Positions 36,516 to 46,076 of a stretch of 64,000 nt of DNA are shown piece after piece (position 1 is the stretch's first letter; the number at the start of each line of letters is the position of its first letter). The position numbers were made by a program, and so were the translations under genes. Source of the stretch: UBA952 sp044361535 (lineage in GTDB: Bacteria > Bacteroidota > Bacteroidia > Flavobacteriales_D > Crocinitomicaceae). The stretch is taken from NCBI GenBank assembly GCA_044361535.1, contig JBIKIQ010000004.1, positions 62,001 to 126,000 of the forward strand, given 5' to 3'. The notes below the pieces were generated by a model, which was given only the letters and a program-made list of their open reading frames with translations, did no database searches and was not told the DNA's origin.

Positions 36516-39095
36516 ATGATTCGTAGCATTTACTTGGCGGTTTCACTTCTTTTGTCTGCCCAATTGACAGCACAAGTAGTAGACAATTTCTCAGATGGGG
36601 ACTTTACCAACAATCCAACCTGGTCCGGAACAACCGCAGATTTTATTGTTAATTCTTCACAGCAGTTACAATTGAACAATACGGTTGCTGCAACATCTTA
36701 TCTATCAACATCTCATAACCTTTCAGATATAAATAATAAAGAATGGCGGATTTGGGTAAAACAAAGTTTCTCTCCTTCTTCAAGTAATTACGGAAGAATT
36801 TACCTTACGGCGGATAATGCTGATTTAACCTTAGCTCAAAATGGATACTATCTTCAATTTGGAGAAGCCAATGCATTTGATGCTATTCGCTTGTTCAAAC
36901 TTGATGGAGGAATTGCCAATCAATTGTGCGCCGGAATTGATGGTCAAATTGCTAATAGTTTTAATGTAACTATTAAGGTTAAACGCGATGCGGTTGGCAA
37001 TTGGAGCTTGTTTGCAGATTTATCAGGTGGACAAAATTTTATCTTACAAGGAACAGCTTCTGATCCAAGTTCATTGTTAGGAACCCATTTCGGAATTATA
37101 AATGTCTACACTTCAAGCAATGCCAATAAATTCTTTTATGATGACATCTATATTGGAAATGAAATAATTGATAACCAACCGCCAATTTTAAATTCGGCTA
37201 CCGCTATTTCATCTACGCAAGTAGACGCCTATTTCAATGAGTCTTTAACTCAAACTAGTGCACAGAATGTTTTAAATTATTCCTTGAATCCAACTATTTC
37301 AATTTCCTCCGCTACAATCGATCCTCTAAATACATCATTAGTTCATTTGACAACCTCTAATTTCTTAACAAATGGATCTACCTACATGTTAAATTCTATT
37401 AACATCGCTGATATATCAAATAATGTATCGGGAAATCAAAGTACAACTTTTCAATATTTAGTAGCCGATTCAGTATTACCTGGAGATGTAATTATCAATG
37501 AATTTTTTCCTGATCCAACTCCGGTAATTGGTCTCCCAGAAGTTGAGTTTGTTGAAGTTTACAATAAAAGCAACAAGATTTTTAACCTAAATGGATGGAA
37601 AATTGGTGACGCATCCTCTGATGGAACAATTTCTGATTCTTGGTTACTTCCCGGAGAATATAAGGTACTAACTGCTACAGCGAATATTCCTCTTTATACT
37701 TCAACAACTGCCGTTGGTGTTACAAGTTTTCCAAGTTTAAATAATGCCGGAGATGATGTTGTTTTAAAAGATAATTATGGTCAAATAATCGATAAACTTA
37801 CGTATACAGATGACTGGTATCGAGATGACATAAAACAAGATGGGGGGTATTCATTAGAATTGATAAATCCCAACGACCCCTGTTCAGATGGCGACAATTG
37901 GATAGCATCTAATTGGATTTTAGGTGGAACACCCGGAAGCTCGAACTCCGTCTTTAATGCAACTCCGGATACTATCTCGCCAAACATAACACTTGCATTA
38001 GCATTAGCGCCCAATTTTTTAGAATTGCAATTTAATGAAGGCATGGATTCCAGCTCACTTGCTAACGCACTACTTTCTTTCAATCCAAATCTAACTATTC
38101 AAAATAAGTTCATTCAAGGAAGTTATCCAAACATAATGACTATTCAATTCAATGAAAATCTAATGGGATCTCAATTGTATTCTTTTTCATTAAACGCTAT
38201 TGCCGATTGTTGGTTAAATAGTGTGGCACTCAATGGAACTTTTGTTTTAACTGAAACTGCACAAAAAGGAGATGTAGTAATTAATGAGATACTTCAAAAC
38301 CCTTTAACCGGTGGTCAGGACTGGGTAGAATTATACAATAATTCGAATAAAGTACTCAACTTAAAAGATTGGCAATTTGCAAACTATGACAATGATACGA
38401 TTGATAATTTCAAGATAATTCCATCTAATTATTTGCTGCAACCCAATGAATACGTGGTTTTGGGCAAAGACTCAACTTTTGTAAAACAAAATTATCCGTT
38501 TTCAATTCCAGGTAAGTTTTTATACAGTGAATTACCAAGCTACAATAACGATTCCGGAACAGTATATCTAATCTATAATTCTGAAATCATTGATAAAGTT
38601 TCGTATTTCGATGCTTGGCATTTTGACTTATTGGATAATACAGATGGGGTTTCCTTAGAACGAATTGATCCAAATGGGGATTCAGATAGCGAATTTAATT
38701 GGCATTCTGCAGCAGAGGACATTGGATTTGCGACACCTGGAAAAATAAATTCCCAATATCGACCAGCAATTTCAAATGGTGAAGTCACTTTTAACGATGA
38801 TATTTTCTCACCTGATAACGATGGCTATCAAGATATACTGCAGATCACATATAATTTAACGAGTCCAGGATTACTTGGTAAGGCCCAAATTTATGACGAC
38901 AGAGGGCGTTTGGTTCGAACTATTTTCTCGAATGAATTATTAGGCACTTCAGGTACATTTTCTTGGGATGGCACTACCGATCAACAAGTTAAGGCGAGTA
39001 TCGGAGTTTACGCCTTAGTTTTTGAAGTGTTTTCAACAGATGGAGGTGTATTTTTTGTAAAACAAAAAGCATTAACCCTTGCAGGTAAACTGTAA
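36516..39095 (+). CDS. Secreted protein with two lamin-tail domains
   Basis: An 859-residue protein with a signal peptide (MIRSIYLAVSLLLSAQLTAQ), a jelly-roll-like N-terminal module (20-215), SbsA/Big_5-type Ig domains (about 222-318 and 488-580), and two lamin-tail domains: 'GDVIINEFFPDPTP...FVEVYNKSNKIFNLNGWKI' (about 321-440) and 'GDVVINEILQNPLTG...WVELYNNSNKVLNLKDW' (about 584-700). It ends with a FlgD-like Ig module (FSPDNDGYQDIL... 'IYDDRGRLVRTIF', 755-859) that resembles T9SS cargo tails but lacks a clear YPNP motif. It is probably a surface or extracellular structural protein. The export route is inferred. Confidence 0.85.
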   Translation: MIRSIYLAVSLLLSAQLTAQVVDNFSDGDFTNNPTWSGTTADFIVNSSQQLQLNNTVAATSYLSTSHNLSDINNKEWRIWVKQSFSPSSSNYGRIYLTADNADLTLAQNGYYLQFGEANAFDAIRLFKLDGGIANQLCAGIDGQIANSFNVTIKVKRDAVGNWSLFADLSGGQNFILQGTASDPSSLLGTHFGIINVYTSSNANKFFYDDIYIGNEIIDNQPPILNSATAISSTQVDAYFNESLTQTSAQNVLNYSLNPTISISSATIDPLNTSLVHLTTSNFLTNGSTYMLNSINIADISNNVSGNQSTTFQYLVADSVLPGDVIINEFFPDPTPVIGLPEVEFVEVYNKSNKIFNLNGWKIGDASSDGTISDSWLLPGEYKVLTATANIPLYTSTTAVGVTSFPSLNNAGDDVVLKDNYGQIIDKLTYTDDWYRDDIKQDGGYSLELINPNDPCSDGDNWIASNWILGGTPGSSNSVFNATPDTISPNITLALALAPNFLELQFNEGMDSSSLANALLSFNPNLTIQNKFIQGSYPNIMTIQFNENLMGSQLYSFSLNAIADCWLNSVALNGTFVLTETAQKGDVVINEILQNPLTGGQDWVELYNNSNKVLNLKDWQFANYDNDTIDNFKIIPSNYLLQPNEYVVLGKDSTFVKQNYPFSIPGKFLYSELPSYNNDSGTVYLIYNSEIIDKVSYFDAWHFDLLDNTDGVSLERIDPNGDSDSEFNWHSAAEDIGFATPGKINSQYRPAISNGEVTFNDDIFSPDNDGYQDILQITYNLTSPGLLGKAQIYDDRGRLVRTIFSNELLGTSGTFSWDGTTDQQVKASIGVYALVFEVFSTDGGVFFVKQKALTLAGKL

Positions 39096-39115
39096 TTTTG
39101 AGTAAAAATTAATGT

Positions 39116-39556
39116 ATGAAAAAGATTCTATTTTTAGCTGCCTTCTCCATTTCAACATTCACATTTTCTCAATCCTACAAAACAGCAATTGGATTAAAGG
39201 GTGGTTATCCATCACTTGGTGGAATTAATATTAAGAAAATACTATCCAGTAGCACAGCTGCTGAATTCTCCATTGGAGGATATGATGGTGGACTAACCAT
39301 TTCCGGTTTGTTCGAGATTCAAAAACCGCTTCCTGAACTAAATGGCTTATACTGGTATTTAGGTGTTGGACCAACCGTGGGGTTTGTTAATGAAACACTT
39401 TTACTAACCGCAAATGGCGTTTTAGGTATTGAATATACATTTCAAGATTTACCTATAAATATAGCATTAGATACTGGTCCTGTAATTCAATTAATTGGAA
39501 ATAGAAATTTATTTTCTTGGGGCGGTGGAATAGCCGTTCGATACACCCTAAAATAA
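39116..39556 (+). CDS. Small outer-membrane barrel-like protein
   Basis: The 146-residue protein has a signal peptide (MKKILFLAAFSISTFTFSQ), then alternating beta strands with Gly turns ('TAIGLKGGYPSLGGINIKKIL', 'YWYLGVGPTVGF', 'SWGGGIAVRYTLK'). It looks like a short porin-like or OmpX-like barrel in the outer membrane. I cannot name a family. It is 20 nt after the lamin-tail gene and 4 nt before the LETM1-like gene, so it may be part of a three-gene unit. Confidence 0.72.
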   Translation: MKKILFLAAFSISTFTFSQSYKTAIGLKGGYPSLGGINIKKILSSSTAAEFSIGGYDGGLTISGLFEIQKPLPELNGLYWYLGVGPTVGFVNETLLLTANGVLGIEYTFQDLPINIALDTGPVIQLIGNRNLFSWGGGIAVRYTLK

Positions 39557-39560
39557 TTAC

Positions 39561-40784
39561 GTGTATTATCCTGGAGCTTCAGGTTGGATTGAAAAATACT
39601 TTGACTTAGTTGAAAAAGATCAAATTCAATTAGTCAATGCTAACGATTCAACATTAATTGAACTTTCACGAAATTCAGGATTGCTCTATGGTGTTGCAGT
39701 TGAAACCATTTTTATTTCTGATGCATTACAAGTTAATTGGACATCGAAGGATAAATTAAAAAATTTATTTTTTGAAGCTTTAGTATGGACTCATTGGAAA
39801 AATTCAAATTATACATTTGAAAAAGAGGCATTTATAAATGATTTAGCTAAATTTTATTCGTCCAATAAACCAAGTAATTCCTTTGATTTTTTATCCTTTT
39901 TTAAAAAGGAATCAGTAATTTCCTCCATTGAGTCTGCCATTGAGGAACGATTGGAATTAGATAAGCGTATTCTGGAAACTCGAATTTGGTTAAATACGCT
40001 AAACAATGCTTTTGTCTTTCTTGATGTCCTAGTATTTCAAGAGTTTTTAAAAACGGGAAAAAATCGACCAGTATATGTTTTGTCTGAAGTAGTTCTCAAT
40101 TGCTTTATAGCAACTGCTCATTCAGATAAAGACATAACTGAAATAGAAGTTAAATTGTTTAGTTTTTTTCTTGCTAGCGCACGATTGGAAAAAGAGAAAG
40201 AAATTGAATTGGAAAATAATTTTCAGGAGGCAAACTACAAGCCTAATTTGGATGAAATTAGTTCTGAATCGGATGAATTCAAGAATTATTTAGTGTATTT
40301 TACAGCCTTTATAATTACATGTAAAACTGAGATTAGCAGTGAAGAAAAATCGTACCTCATTACTTTTTGTGAATCTTTACATATTTCAACTGAATTAGCT
40401 GAAATCGCCTTGGCATTTAATACTGCCTTTGTCTTAGAAAATTCTAAATTGATCCCTTACCTAGGAACGTCAACGGAAATTCTATTTTCAAATTTATCAA
40501 AACGTTGGGGTAAAATTCTATTGAGAAACAAAGACAAGCTTATTCTCGAGATTCAGCAGAGTAAAGAGTTAATGTTTTTACTTGCAAAGTCCACGCAAAA
40601 GGATTTAACAAAAGAAGAAAAAGAACTAGTGAAAAATCAGCTAATGGACATCATGCGATCAATGCCTTCACTGGCTATTTTTTTAATCCCGGGAGGAACA
40701 TTATTACTACCCATATTTTTAAAAATAATACCTGGGTTGATGCCCTCTGCTTTTCGCGACAATGAGTTGACAAAAAACGATTAA
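39561..40784 (+). CDS. LETM1-like protein
   Basis: The 407-residue protein starts at GTG (39561); no in-frame ATG lies near, and the start 'YYPGASGWIEKYF' looks native. A helical body with an internal TerB-like feel (about 165-300) is followed by a C-terminal region, 'MRSMPSLAIFLIPGGTLLLPIFLKIIPGLMPSAF', that carries the membrane-type helix and 'PGG..LLP' pattern of LETM1. In mitochondria LETM1 affects cation exchange; Bacteroidota homologues have been annotated as biofilm-related. Its true role here is unknown. The gene precedes gyrB with a promoter between. Confidence 0.75.
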   Translation: MYYPGASGWIEKYFDLVEKDQIQLVNANDSTLIELSRNSGLLYGVAVETIFISDALQVNWTSKDKLKNLFFEALVWTHWKNSNYTFEKEAFINDLAKFYSSNKPSNSFDFLSFFKKESVISSIESAIEERLELDKRILETRIWLNTLNNAFVFLDVLVFQEFLKTGKNRPVYVLSEVVLNCFIATAHSDKDITEIEVKLFSFFLASARLEKEKEIELENNFQEANYKPNLDEISSESDEFKNYLVYFTAFIITCKTEISSEEKSYLITFCESLHISTELAEIALAFNTAFVLENSKLIPYLGTSTEILFSNLSKRWGKILLRNKDKLILEIQQSKELMFLLAKSTQKDLTKEEKELVKNQLMDIMRSMPSLAIFLIPGGTLLLPIFLKIIPGLMPSAFRDNELTKND

Positions 40785-40831
40785 AAGGTTGAAATGTTGT
40801 TAATAATTAACAGCTAAACAACTAGGTTTTA

Positions 40832-40863
40832 TTTGACTTACCACATCTCATTTCATATCTTTG
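40832..40863 (+). promoter_or_regulatory. Bacteroidota promoter of gyrB
   Basis: TTTG at 40832-40835, a 20-bp spacer and TATCTTTG at 40856-40863 form a near-ideal promoter. The gyrB ATG is at 40900, so the leader is about 30 nt. Confidence 0.72.
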
Positions 40864-40899
40864 CATGTAATCATTTTTATAAAAAGAACTAAAAAAATT

Positions 40900-42855
40900 A
40901 TGAGCGAAGAGGAAATTGACAGAAGTAATTATTCAGCGGATAATATTCAAGTTTTAGAAGGGTTAGAGGCGGTTCGCAAAAGACCAGCCATGTATATTGG
41001 AGATGTTGGTGTTAAAGGTCTTCATCACTTGGTTTACGAAGTGGTTGATAATTCAATTGACGAGGCTCTTGCAGGACATTGTGATACTATAAATGTTTTC
41101 ATAAACGAGGATAATTCCATTACAGTTAAGGATAATGGTCGAGGAATTCCTACGGCCATGCATACTAAAGAAAAGAAATCGGCACTTGAAGTAGTAATGA
41201 CAGTGCTTCATGCTGGAGGTAAATTTGATAAGGATACATACAAGGTATCAGGCGGGCTTCATGGAGTTGGTGTTTCTTGTGTGAATGCTCTATCAATCCA
41301 CATGCGTACGGAAGTTCATCGCGAAGGAAAAGTATTCGAACAAGAATACTCAATTGGCAAGCCTTTATATGCTGTTCGTGAAATAGGAACTTCTGATAAA
41401 ACTGGAACTATTCAGACCTTTAAACCAGATGACACGATTTTTGAATCAACAGAATATAACTTTGATACTTTGGCTGCAAGGATGCGTGAATTGGCCTTTT
41501 TAAATAAAGGCATCACCATTACGCTTACCGATATACGAATTCAAGATGAAAACGGAGAGTCTCCGACAACAACTTATCATTCGGAAGGTGGATTAAAAGA
41601 GTTTGCTCAATACCTAGACAGAAACAGAGAAGCGCTAATATCTGATGTAATCTATTTTGAGGGTGAAAGAGAAAATATACCGGTTGAGGTTGCATTGACG
41701 TATAATACATCCTATACTGAAAACATACAAGCATATGTTAACAACATAAATACACACGAGGGAGGAACGCATTTATCCGGTTTTCGTCGTGGTTTAACAA
41801 ATACGTTAAAAAAATATGCTACAGATTCTGGAATGTTGGCAAAAGAAAAAATTGAAATTGACGGTGATGATTTTCGAGAAGGCCTAACAGCTGTTGTTTC
41901 TGTTAAAGTTCAAGAGCCACAATTTGAAGGTCAAACAAAAACCAAACTAGGAAATCGCGAAGTAACAGCGCCAGTTAGTCAAGCGGTTTCTGAAATGTTG
42001 TCCGCCTATTTAGAAGAACATCCGGCTGAAGCTAAATTAATTGTTGAGAAAGTGATTCTAGCTGCTCGTGCACGTCACGCTGCAAGAAAAGCACGCGAAA
42101 TGGTTCAGCGAAAAAATGTCTTAACTGGGTCTGGATTGCCAGGGAAATTGGCGGATTGTTCTGAGAAAGACCCTGCTGCCTGTGAAATATATTTTGTCGA
42201 AGGGGATTCAGCGGGTGGAACTGCGAAGCAAGGAAGAGATCGCCATTTTCAAGCAATCATGCCACTTCGCGGAAAAATACTGAATGTTGAAAAAGCCATG
42301 CAGCACAAAATTTTTGAAAATGAAGAAATCAAGAATATCTATACTGCCCTTGGTGTAAGAATTGGAACAGAAGAAGATTCAAAGGCATTAAACTTAGAAA
42401 AACTTCGCTACCATAAAATCATCATCATGTGTGATGCCGACGTTGATGGTTCGCACATTGAGACTTTAATTTTAACATTCCTTTTCCGTTTTATGAAAGA
42501 GTTGATAGAGAATGGATATGTATATATTGCAACTCCTCCACTTTATCAAGTGAAAAAGGGAACAAAATCTGAATATGCATGGAATGAAGATATGCGTGAT
42601 CGTTTAATTCAGGAAATGAAGGGATCAGGAAATGAATCTTCTGTTAACGTGCAACGATACAAAGGTTTGGGGGAGATGAATGCCGAACAGCTTTGGGAAA
42701 CAACCATGAATCCTGAAAAGAGAACGCTAAGACAAGTTACCATCGAGAATGCTGCAGAATGTGATCAAATCTTCTCAATGTTGATGGGTGATGATGTTCC
42801 TCCTCGAAGAGAATTTATTGAAAAAAATGCAAAGTACGCAAAAATAGATGCTTAG
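40900..42855 (+). CDS. gyrB: DNA gyrase subunit B
   Basis: The protein has 651 residues from the ATG at 40900; the upstream TTG at 40861 sits within the promoter and is not the start. It has the GHKL ATPase with 'VVDNSIDEA' and 'DNGRGIP', the transducer domain, and a TOPRIM domain with EGDSAGG and DADVDGSHI, ending with 'QRYKGLGEMNAEQLWETTMNPE'. The length is the short form without the extra E. coli insert. With GyrA, encoded elsewhere, it introduces negative supercoils. Confidence 0.97.
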   Translation: MSEEEIDRSNYSADNIQVLEGLEAVRKRPAMYIGDVGVKGLHHLVYEVVDNSIDEALAGHCDTINVFINEDNSITVKDNGRGIPTAMHTKEKKSALEVVMTVLHAGGKFDKDTYKVSGGLHGVGVSCVNALSIHMRTEVHREGKVFEQEYSIGKPLYAVREIGTSDKTGTIQTFKPDDTIFESTEYNFDTLAARMRELAFLNKGITITLTDIRIQDENGESPTTTYHSEGGLKEFAQYLDRNREALISDVIYFEGERENIPVEVALTYNTSYTENIQAYVNNINTHEGGTHLSGFRRGLTNTLKKYATDSGMLAKEKIEIDGDDFREGLTAVVSVKVQEPQFEGQTKTKLGNREVTAPVSQAVSEMLSAYLEEHPAEAKLIVEKVILAARARHAARKAREMVQRKNVLTGSGLPGKLADCSEKDPAACEIYFVEGDSAGGTAKQGRDRHFQAIMPLRGKILNVEKAMQHKIFENEEIKNIYTALGVRIGTEEDSKALNLEKLRYHKIIIMCDADVDGSHIETLILTFLFRFMKELIENGYVYIATPPLYQVKKGTKSEYAWNEDMRDRLIQEMKGSGNESSVNVQRYKGLGEMNAEQLWETTMNPEKRTLRQVTIENAAECDQIFSMLMGDDVPPRREFIEKNAKYAKIDA

Positions 42856-42932
42856 ATATTCAGTTGAATAATCGACAACTTAAAAGATATCTATTTGTTA
42901 GTTGAATAAGGTTAAATTAAATTTCAAATAAA

Positions 42933-43529
42933 ATGCAAGTTCCAGTAACGGTTTATACTGAAATGACGCCAAATCCAACAACAATGAAGTTTGTAGCTAA
43001 CAAATATTTGTTGGTTTCAGGTGAATCTGTTGAGTTTAAAAGTGGCACCGATGCCAAAGGATACTCCCCATTAGCGGAAGAATTATTTAAATTCCCTTTT
43101 GTTAAAGGAGTTTTTATTGCTGCAAATTTTGTTACAATAACAAAAACGGACAATGTACCTTGGGATTTTATAACGATGGAATTGAGAGAGTTTGTAAAAA
43201 ATTGGATCGCAGAAGCAAAAGATGTACTTATACAAATGCCGCCTGTTGTTCCAGTATCTGAAGCGTCAAATGAAAATCGAAAAGAATTTCAACCACACGA
43301 AATAGATGATGCTATTCGAGATTTATTAGATGAATACGTTCGTCCAGCAGTGGAAAATGATGGCGGCGCTATAGATTACAGAGGATATGATGATGGTATT
43401 GTAACCGTTGTATTAAAAGGCTCTTGTTCTGGTTGTCCATCTTCAACGGCAACGCTAAAAGGTGGGATTGAAAATTTATTGAAGCAACACTTCGACGAAG
43501 TTAAAGAAGTTGTCGCTGAGAACGGTTAA
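42933..43529 (+). CDS. Nfu-type iron-sulfur cluster carrier
   Basis: A 198-residue protein with an N-terminal Nfu_N domain ('TPNPTTMKFVANKYLL', about 8-95) and a C-terminal NifU domain ('IRDLLDEYVRPAVENDGGAI', 125-198) with the cluster-binding CSGC. It carries or transfers [4Fe-4S] clusters to apo-enzymes in the cytoplasm. It lies 77 nt after gyrB and 10 nt before a lipoprotein gene, with no other Fe-S assembly genes in view. Confidence 0.94.
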   Translation: MQVPVTVYTEMTPNPTTMKFVANKYLLVSGESVEFKSGTDAKGYSPLAEELFKFPFVKGVFIAANFVTITKTDNVPWDFITMELREFVKNWIAEAKDVLIQMPPVVPVSEASNENRKEFQPHEIDDAIRDLLDEYVRPAVENDGGAIDYRGYDDGIVTVVLKGSCSGCPSSTATLKGGIENLLKQHFDEVKEVVAENG

Positions 43530-43539
43530 TAGTTCAGTT

Positions 43540-45222
43540 ATGATAAGAAGCATTACCTATTTGTTATTCATTTGTTTGGTTGCTTCTTGCTCCTCTAATT
43601 CATCGTCCGATAAGTCACCTGCGCTTGGAGGTAAGTTTTACGGAGGCACCTTCCGTTTTATGTCCTTAGAAAAGGTTAATTACTTATTTCCAATGCATTC
43701 AATGGATATTTATTCTCAACGGGTAAATACACAGATATACGAGTCTCTATTTCGAGAAGCCAATACCAATCAATCTGTTGTACCGCATTTAGTTGAGTCA
43801 TACTCAAAATCATCCGATGGTTTAGTTTATACCTTTAATTTGAGAAAAGGAATTTTCTTTCATGAAGACCTTTGCTTTGATGGAAAATCAAGAGAATTAA
43901 CTGCAAAAGACATAGAATTTGTTCTTAAGTTTGCGTGTACTAAATCTCAACTTAATCATCTCTCTCATTTGCTTGTCTCCAAAATTGTTGGTTCGGATCA
44001 GTTTTATAATCAAACCACCAAGGAGCTTACTGGAGTTAAAATACTCAACAATTACAAATTTTCAATTGCACTAACCAAACCATATTCAAACTTTGAAAAA
44101 ATACTTTCACATTCTGGATTGGGTATTTTCCCTGAAGAAGCATATAAAAAGTACGGGACGACTATTTTAACCCATCCTGTTGGGACTGGTCCTTTTATTC
44201 TTTCCAAGATAGATAATAATGGTATTGTTTTAAATAGAAATAAAAAATATTGGCGAAAAGATAAATATGGCAATGCACTCCCGTTTTTAAACCAAATAGA
44301 AATGAAGTATGGTTTGGATAAAAATAGTGAGTTAAAAGCATTTCAGCAGAACCAAATCGATATAATATTAAATGTTCCAGCAGAAAATGTCACGAACCTC
44401 TTTGGAACCCTCGAAGAGGCACAAAACGGAAAAAACATCAAGCATAAAGTCTTTTCAAGAAAAAGTTCAAGGTTAAATTATCTAGCATTTTCAACTCAAA
44501 GTGAGCCTTTTAATGATGTCTTGGTCAGAAAAGCATTCATAAATGCTGTAGATATAACGCAGGTTACTAATGAAATTTTAATGGGAGAAGGCATTCCTAC
44601 CTCCAACGGGATAATACCTGAAATTAATGGGTACGTTTCGGACTCTAGTTATCTCGTAGAATATAATCCTGAAAAAGCAAGATCTCTGCTGGCTCAAGCA
44701 GGATATCCATCGGGCAAAGGGTTTCCCCATTTAACGTTGTGGGTAAATACTCTTTCTGGAACTTCAACCAATTTTTGGACAAAAAACATCACTGAACAAT
44801 TAAAGAAAAATTTGGGGATTGATATAGATATTAAGTTATGCACTTTTCGTGAAAGACAAGAAGCTATCAAAGATGGAAACGCTATTTTTTGGAAATCAGG
44901 ATGGATTGCTGACTATCCCGATCCCGAAAGTTTTGTTAGTGTTTTTTATCAAAAGCATTCTCAAATTAATCCTTTTTGGGGTAATATTAGTTGTCTAACA
45001 AAAGATTTTGATAGAGCCTACGAAGCTTATTTATTAGAAAAAAATGACAAAAAGCGCAATGAATACTTAAATCAATGTAATCAATATATCATGGAAGAGG
45101 CAATTATCTTACCTGTATATTTTGAAGATTTGTTTGTTGTTTACAACCTAAAAATTAGAGACTTTACCGTAAATTCTATTGAAAATATGGACCTTTCAAT
45201 GCTCTATGTCAAAGAGCTTTGA
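43540..45222 (+). CDS. Orphan peptide-binding lipoprotein (ABC transporter SBP family 5)
   Basis: The protein has 560 residues from the ATG at 43540. Signal and lipobox 'LLFICLVASCSSN' place it in the envelope. The body matches SBP_bac_5: 'YESLFREANTNQSVVPHLVESY' near the start, 'YTFNLRKGIFFHEDLCFDGK', 'HPVGTGPF' and 'YNPEKARSLLAQAGYP', the usual oligopeptide-binding layout. No permease or ATPase genes are next to it. It overlaps the opposite-strand engB by 14 nt at their 3' ends. Confidence 0.9.
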   Translation: MIRSITYLLFICLVASCSSNSSSDKSPALGGKFYGGTFRFMSLEKVNYLFPMHSMDIYSQRVNTQIYESLFREANTNQSVVPHLVESYSKSSDGLVYTFNLRKGIFFHEDLCFDGKSRELTAKDIEFVLKFACTKSQLNHLSHLLVSKIVGSDQFYNQTTKELTGVKILNNYKFSIALTKPYSNFEKILSHSGLGIFPEEAYKKYGTTILTHPVGTGPFILSKIDNNGIVLNRNKKYWRKDKYGNALPFLNQIEMKYGLDKNSELKAFQQNQIDIILNVPAENVTNLFGTLEEAQNGKNIKHKVFSRKSSRLNYLAFSTQSEPFNDVLVRKAFINAVDITQVTNEILMGEGIPTSNGIIPEINGYVSDSSYLVEYNPEKARSLLAQAGYPSGKGFPHLTLWVNTLSGTSTNFWTKNITEQLKKNLGIDIDIKLCTFRERQEAIKDGNAIFWKSGWIADYPDPESFVSVFYQKHSQINPFWGNISCLTKDFDRAYEAYLLEKNDKKRNEYLNQCNQYIMEEAIILPVYFEDLFVVYNLKIRDFTVNSIENMDLSMLYVKEL

Positions 45223-45808
45223 TTATTTCTTCAATATAGTTTAAGATGCTTTCTCTACCATGTTTCGAGGTGCTTGATGTTGAGAACACCGGAGGAATAG
45301 TTTGCCAGGTTTTTTGAAGTTCCTTTTTGTATTTGGATAAATTTCTTGCAAACTCAGATCCAGAAAGTTTATCGAGTTTTGTAAAGACGATAGAAAACGG
45401 TATTCTCTTTTCACCACACCAATTTATAAATTCTAAGTCTATTTTTTGAGGATCAAGACGAGAATCAATGAGTACAAATAAATTTACTAGATTCTCTCGC
45501 TGCAACAAGTATTCAACTATGAACTTTTCCCAACTATGAATATCCTTTTTTGATGCTCTCGCGTAGCCGTAGCCTGGTAAATCAACTAAATACCACGATT
45601 CATTGATTAAAAAGTGATTAATTAATCTTGTCTTTCCTGGTGTTCCGGAGGTTTTTGCTAACTTTTTTTGATTAGTTAGCATATTGATAAGTGAAGACTT
45701 ACCTACATTTGATCGACCAATAAATGCAAATTCAGGCCTTCCGTCTTGAGGGCCTTTTTTATGATCTGTTGAAGATATAATAAATTCAGCCTGTTTAATA
45801 GTTAACAT
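45209..45808 (-). CDS. engB: Ribosome-biogenesis GTPase EngB (YsxC/YihA)
   Basis: The protein has 199 residues from the ATG at 45808; the frame is open further upstream, but 'MLTIKQAEFIISST' is the family start. G1 GRSNVGKSS, the G2 region SGTPGKT, G3 DLPGYGYA, G4 TKLDK and G5-like SSTSKHG are all present. It assists large-subunit ribosome assembly. Its 3' end overlaps that of the convergent lipoprotein gene by 14 nt. A TAnnTTTG-type element (TACATTTG on the minus strand, 45824-45817) lies 9 nt before the ATG, with no clear -33. Confidence 0.95.
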   Translation of the reverse strand: MLTIKQAEFIISSTDHKKGPQDGRPEFAFIGRSNVGKSSLINMLTNQKKLAKTSGTPGKTRLINHFLINESWYLVDLPGYGYARASKKDIHSWEKFIVEYLLQRENLVNLFVLIDSRLDPQKIDLEFINWCGEKRIPFSIVFTKLDKLSGSEFARNLSKYKKELQKTWQTIPPVFSTSSTSKHGRESILNYIEEIIKAL

Positions 45809-46076
45809 AGTTGCAACAAATGTAAACAAATATTCTTTGTTACTTGAAAGAGATTTAAAACTAAGTTGCCTATTAATAAATGAAAGGGTATTTTGCTCAT
45901 TAAAGGATCGAATAAACAAGCACCTGGTTATTAAACTCAATTAAAATCTATCTTGTTAATAAAAAATAAAAGATGTTACTTAAAATTAATGATTAATTTT
46001 ATCCAATATGTAGCTCAAACAAGGCAACTATAGAAACAAAAAAATCGTCTTTGTAAAAACTATTAAATAAAAATAA

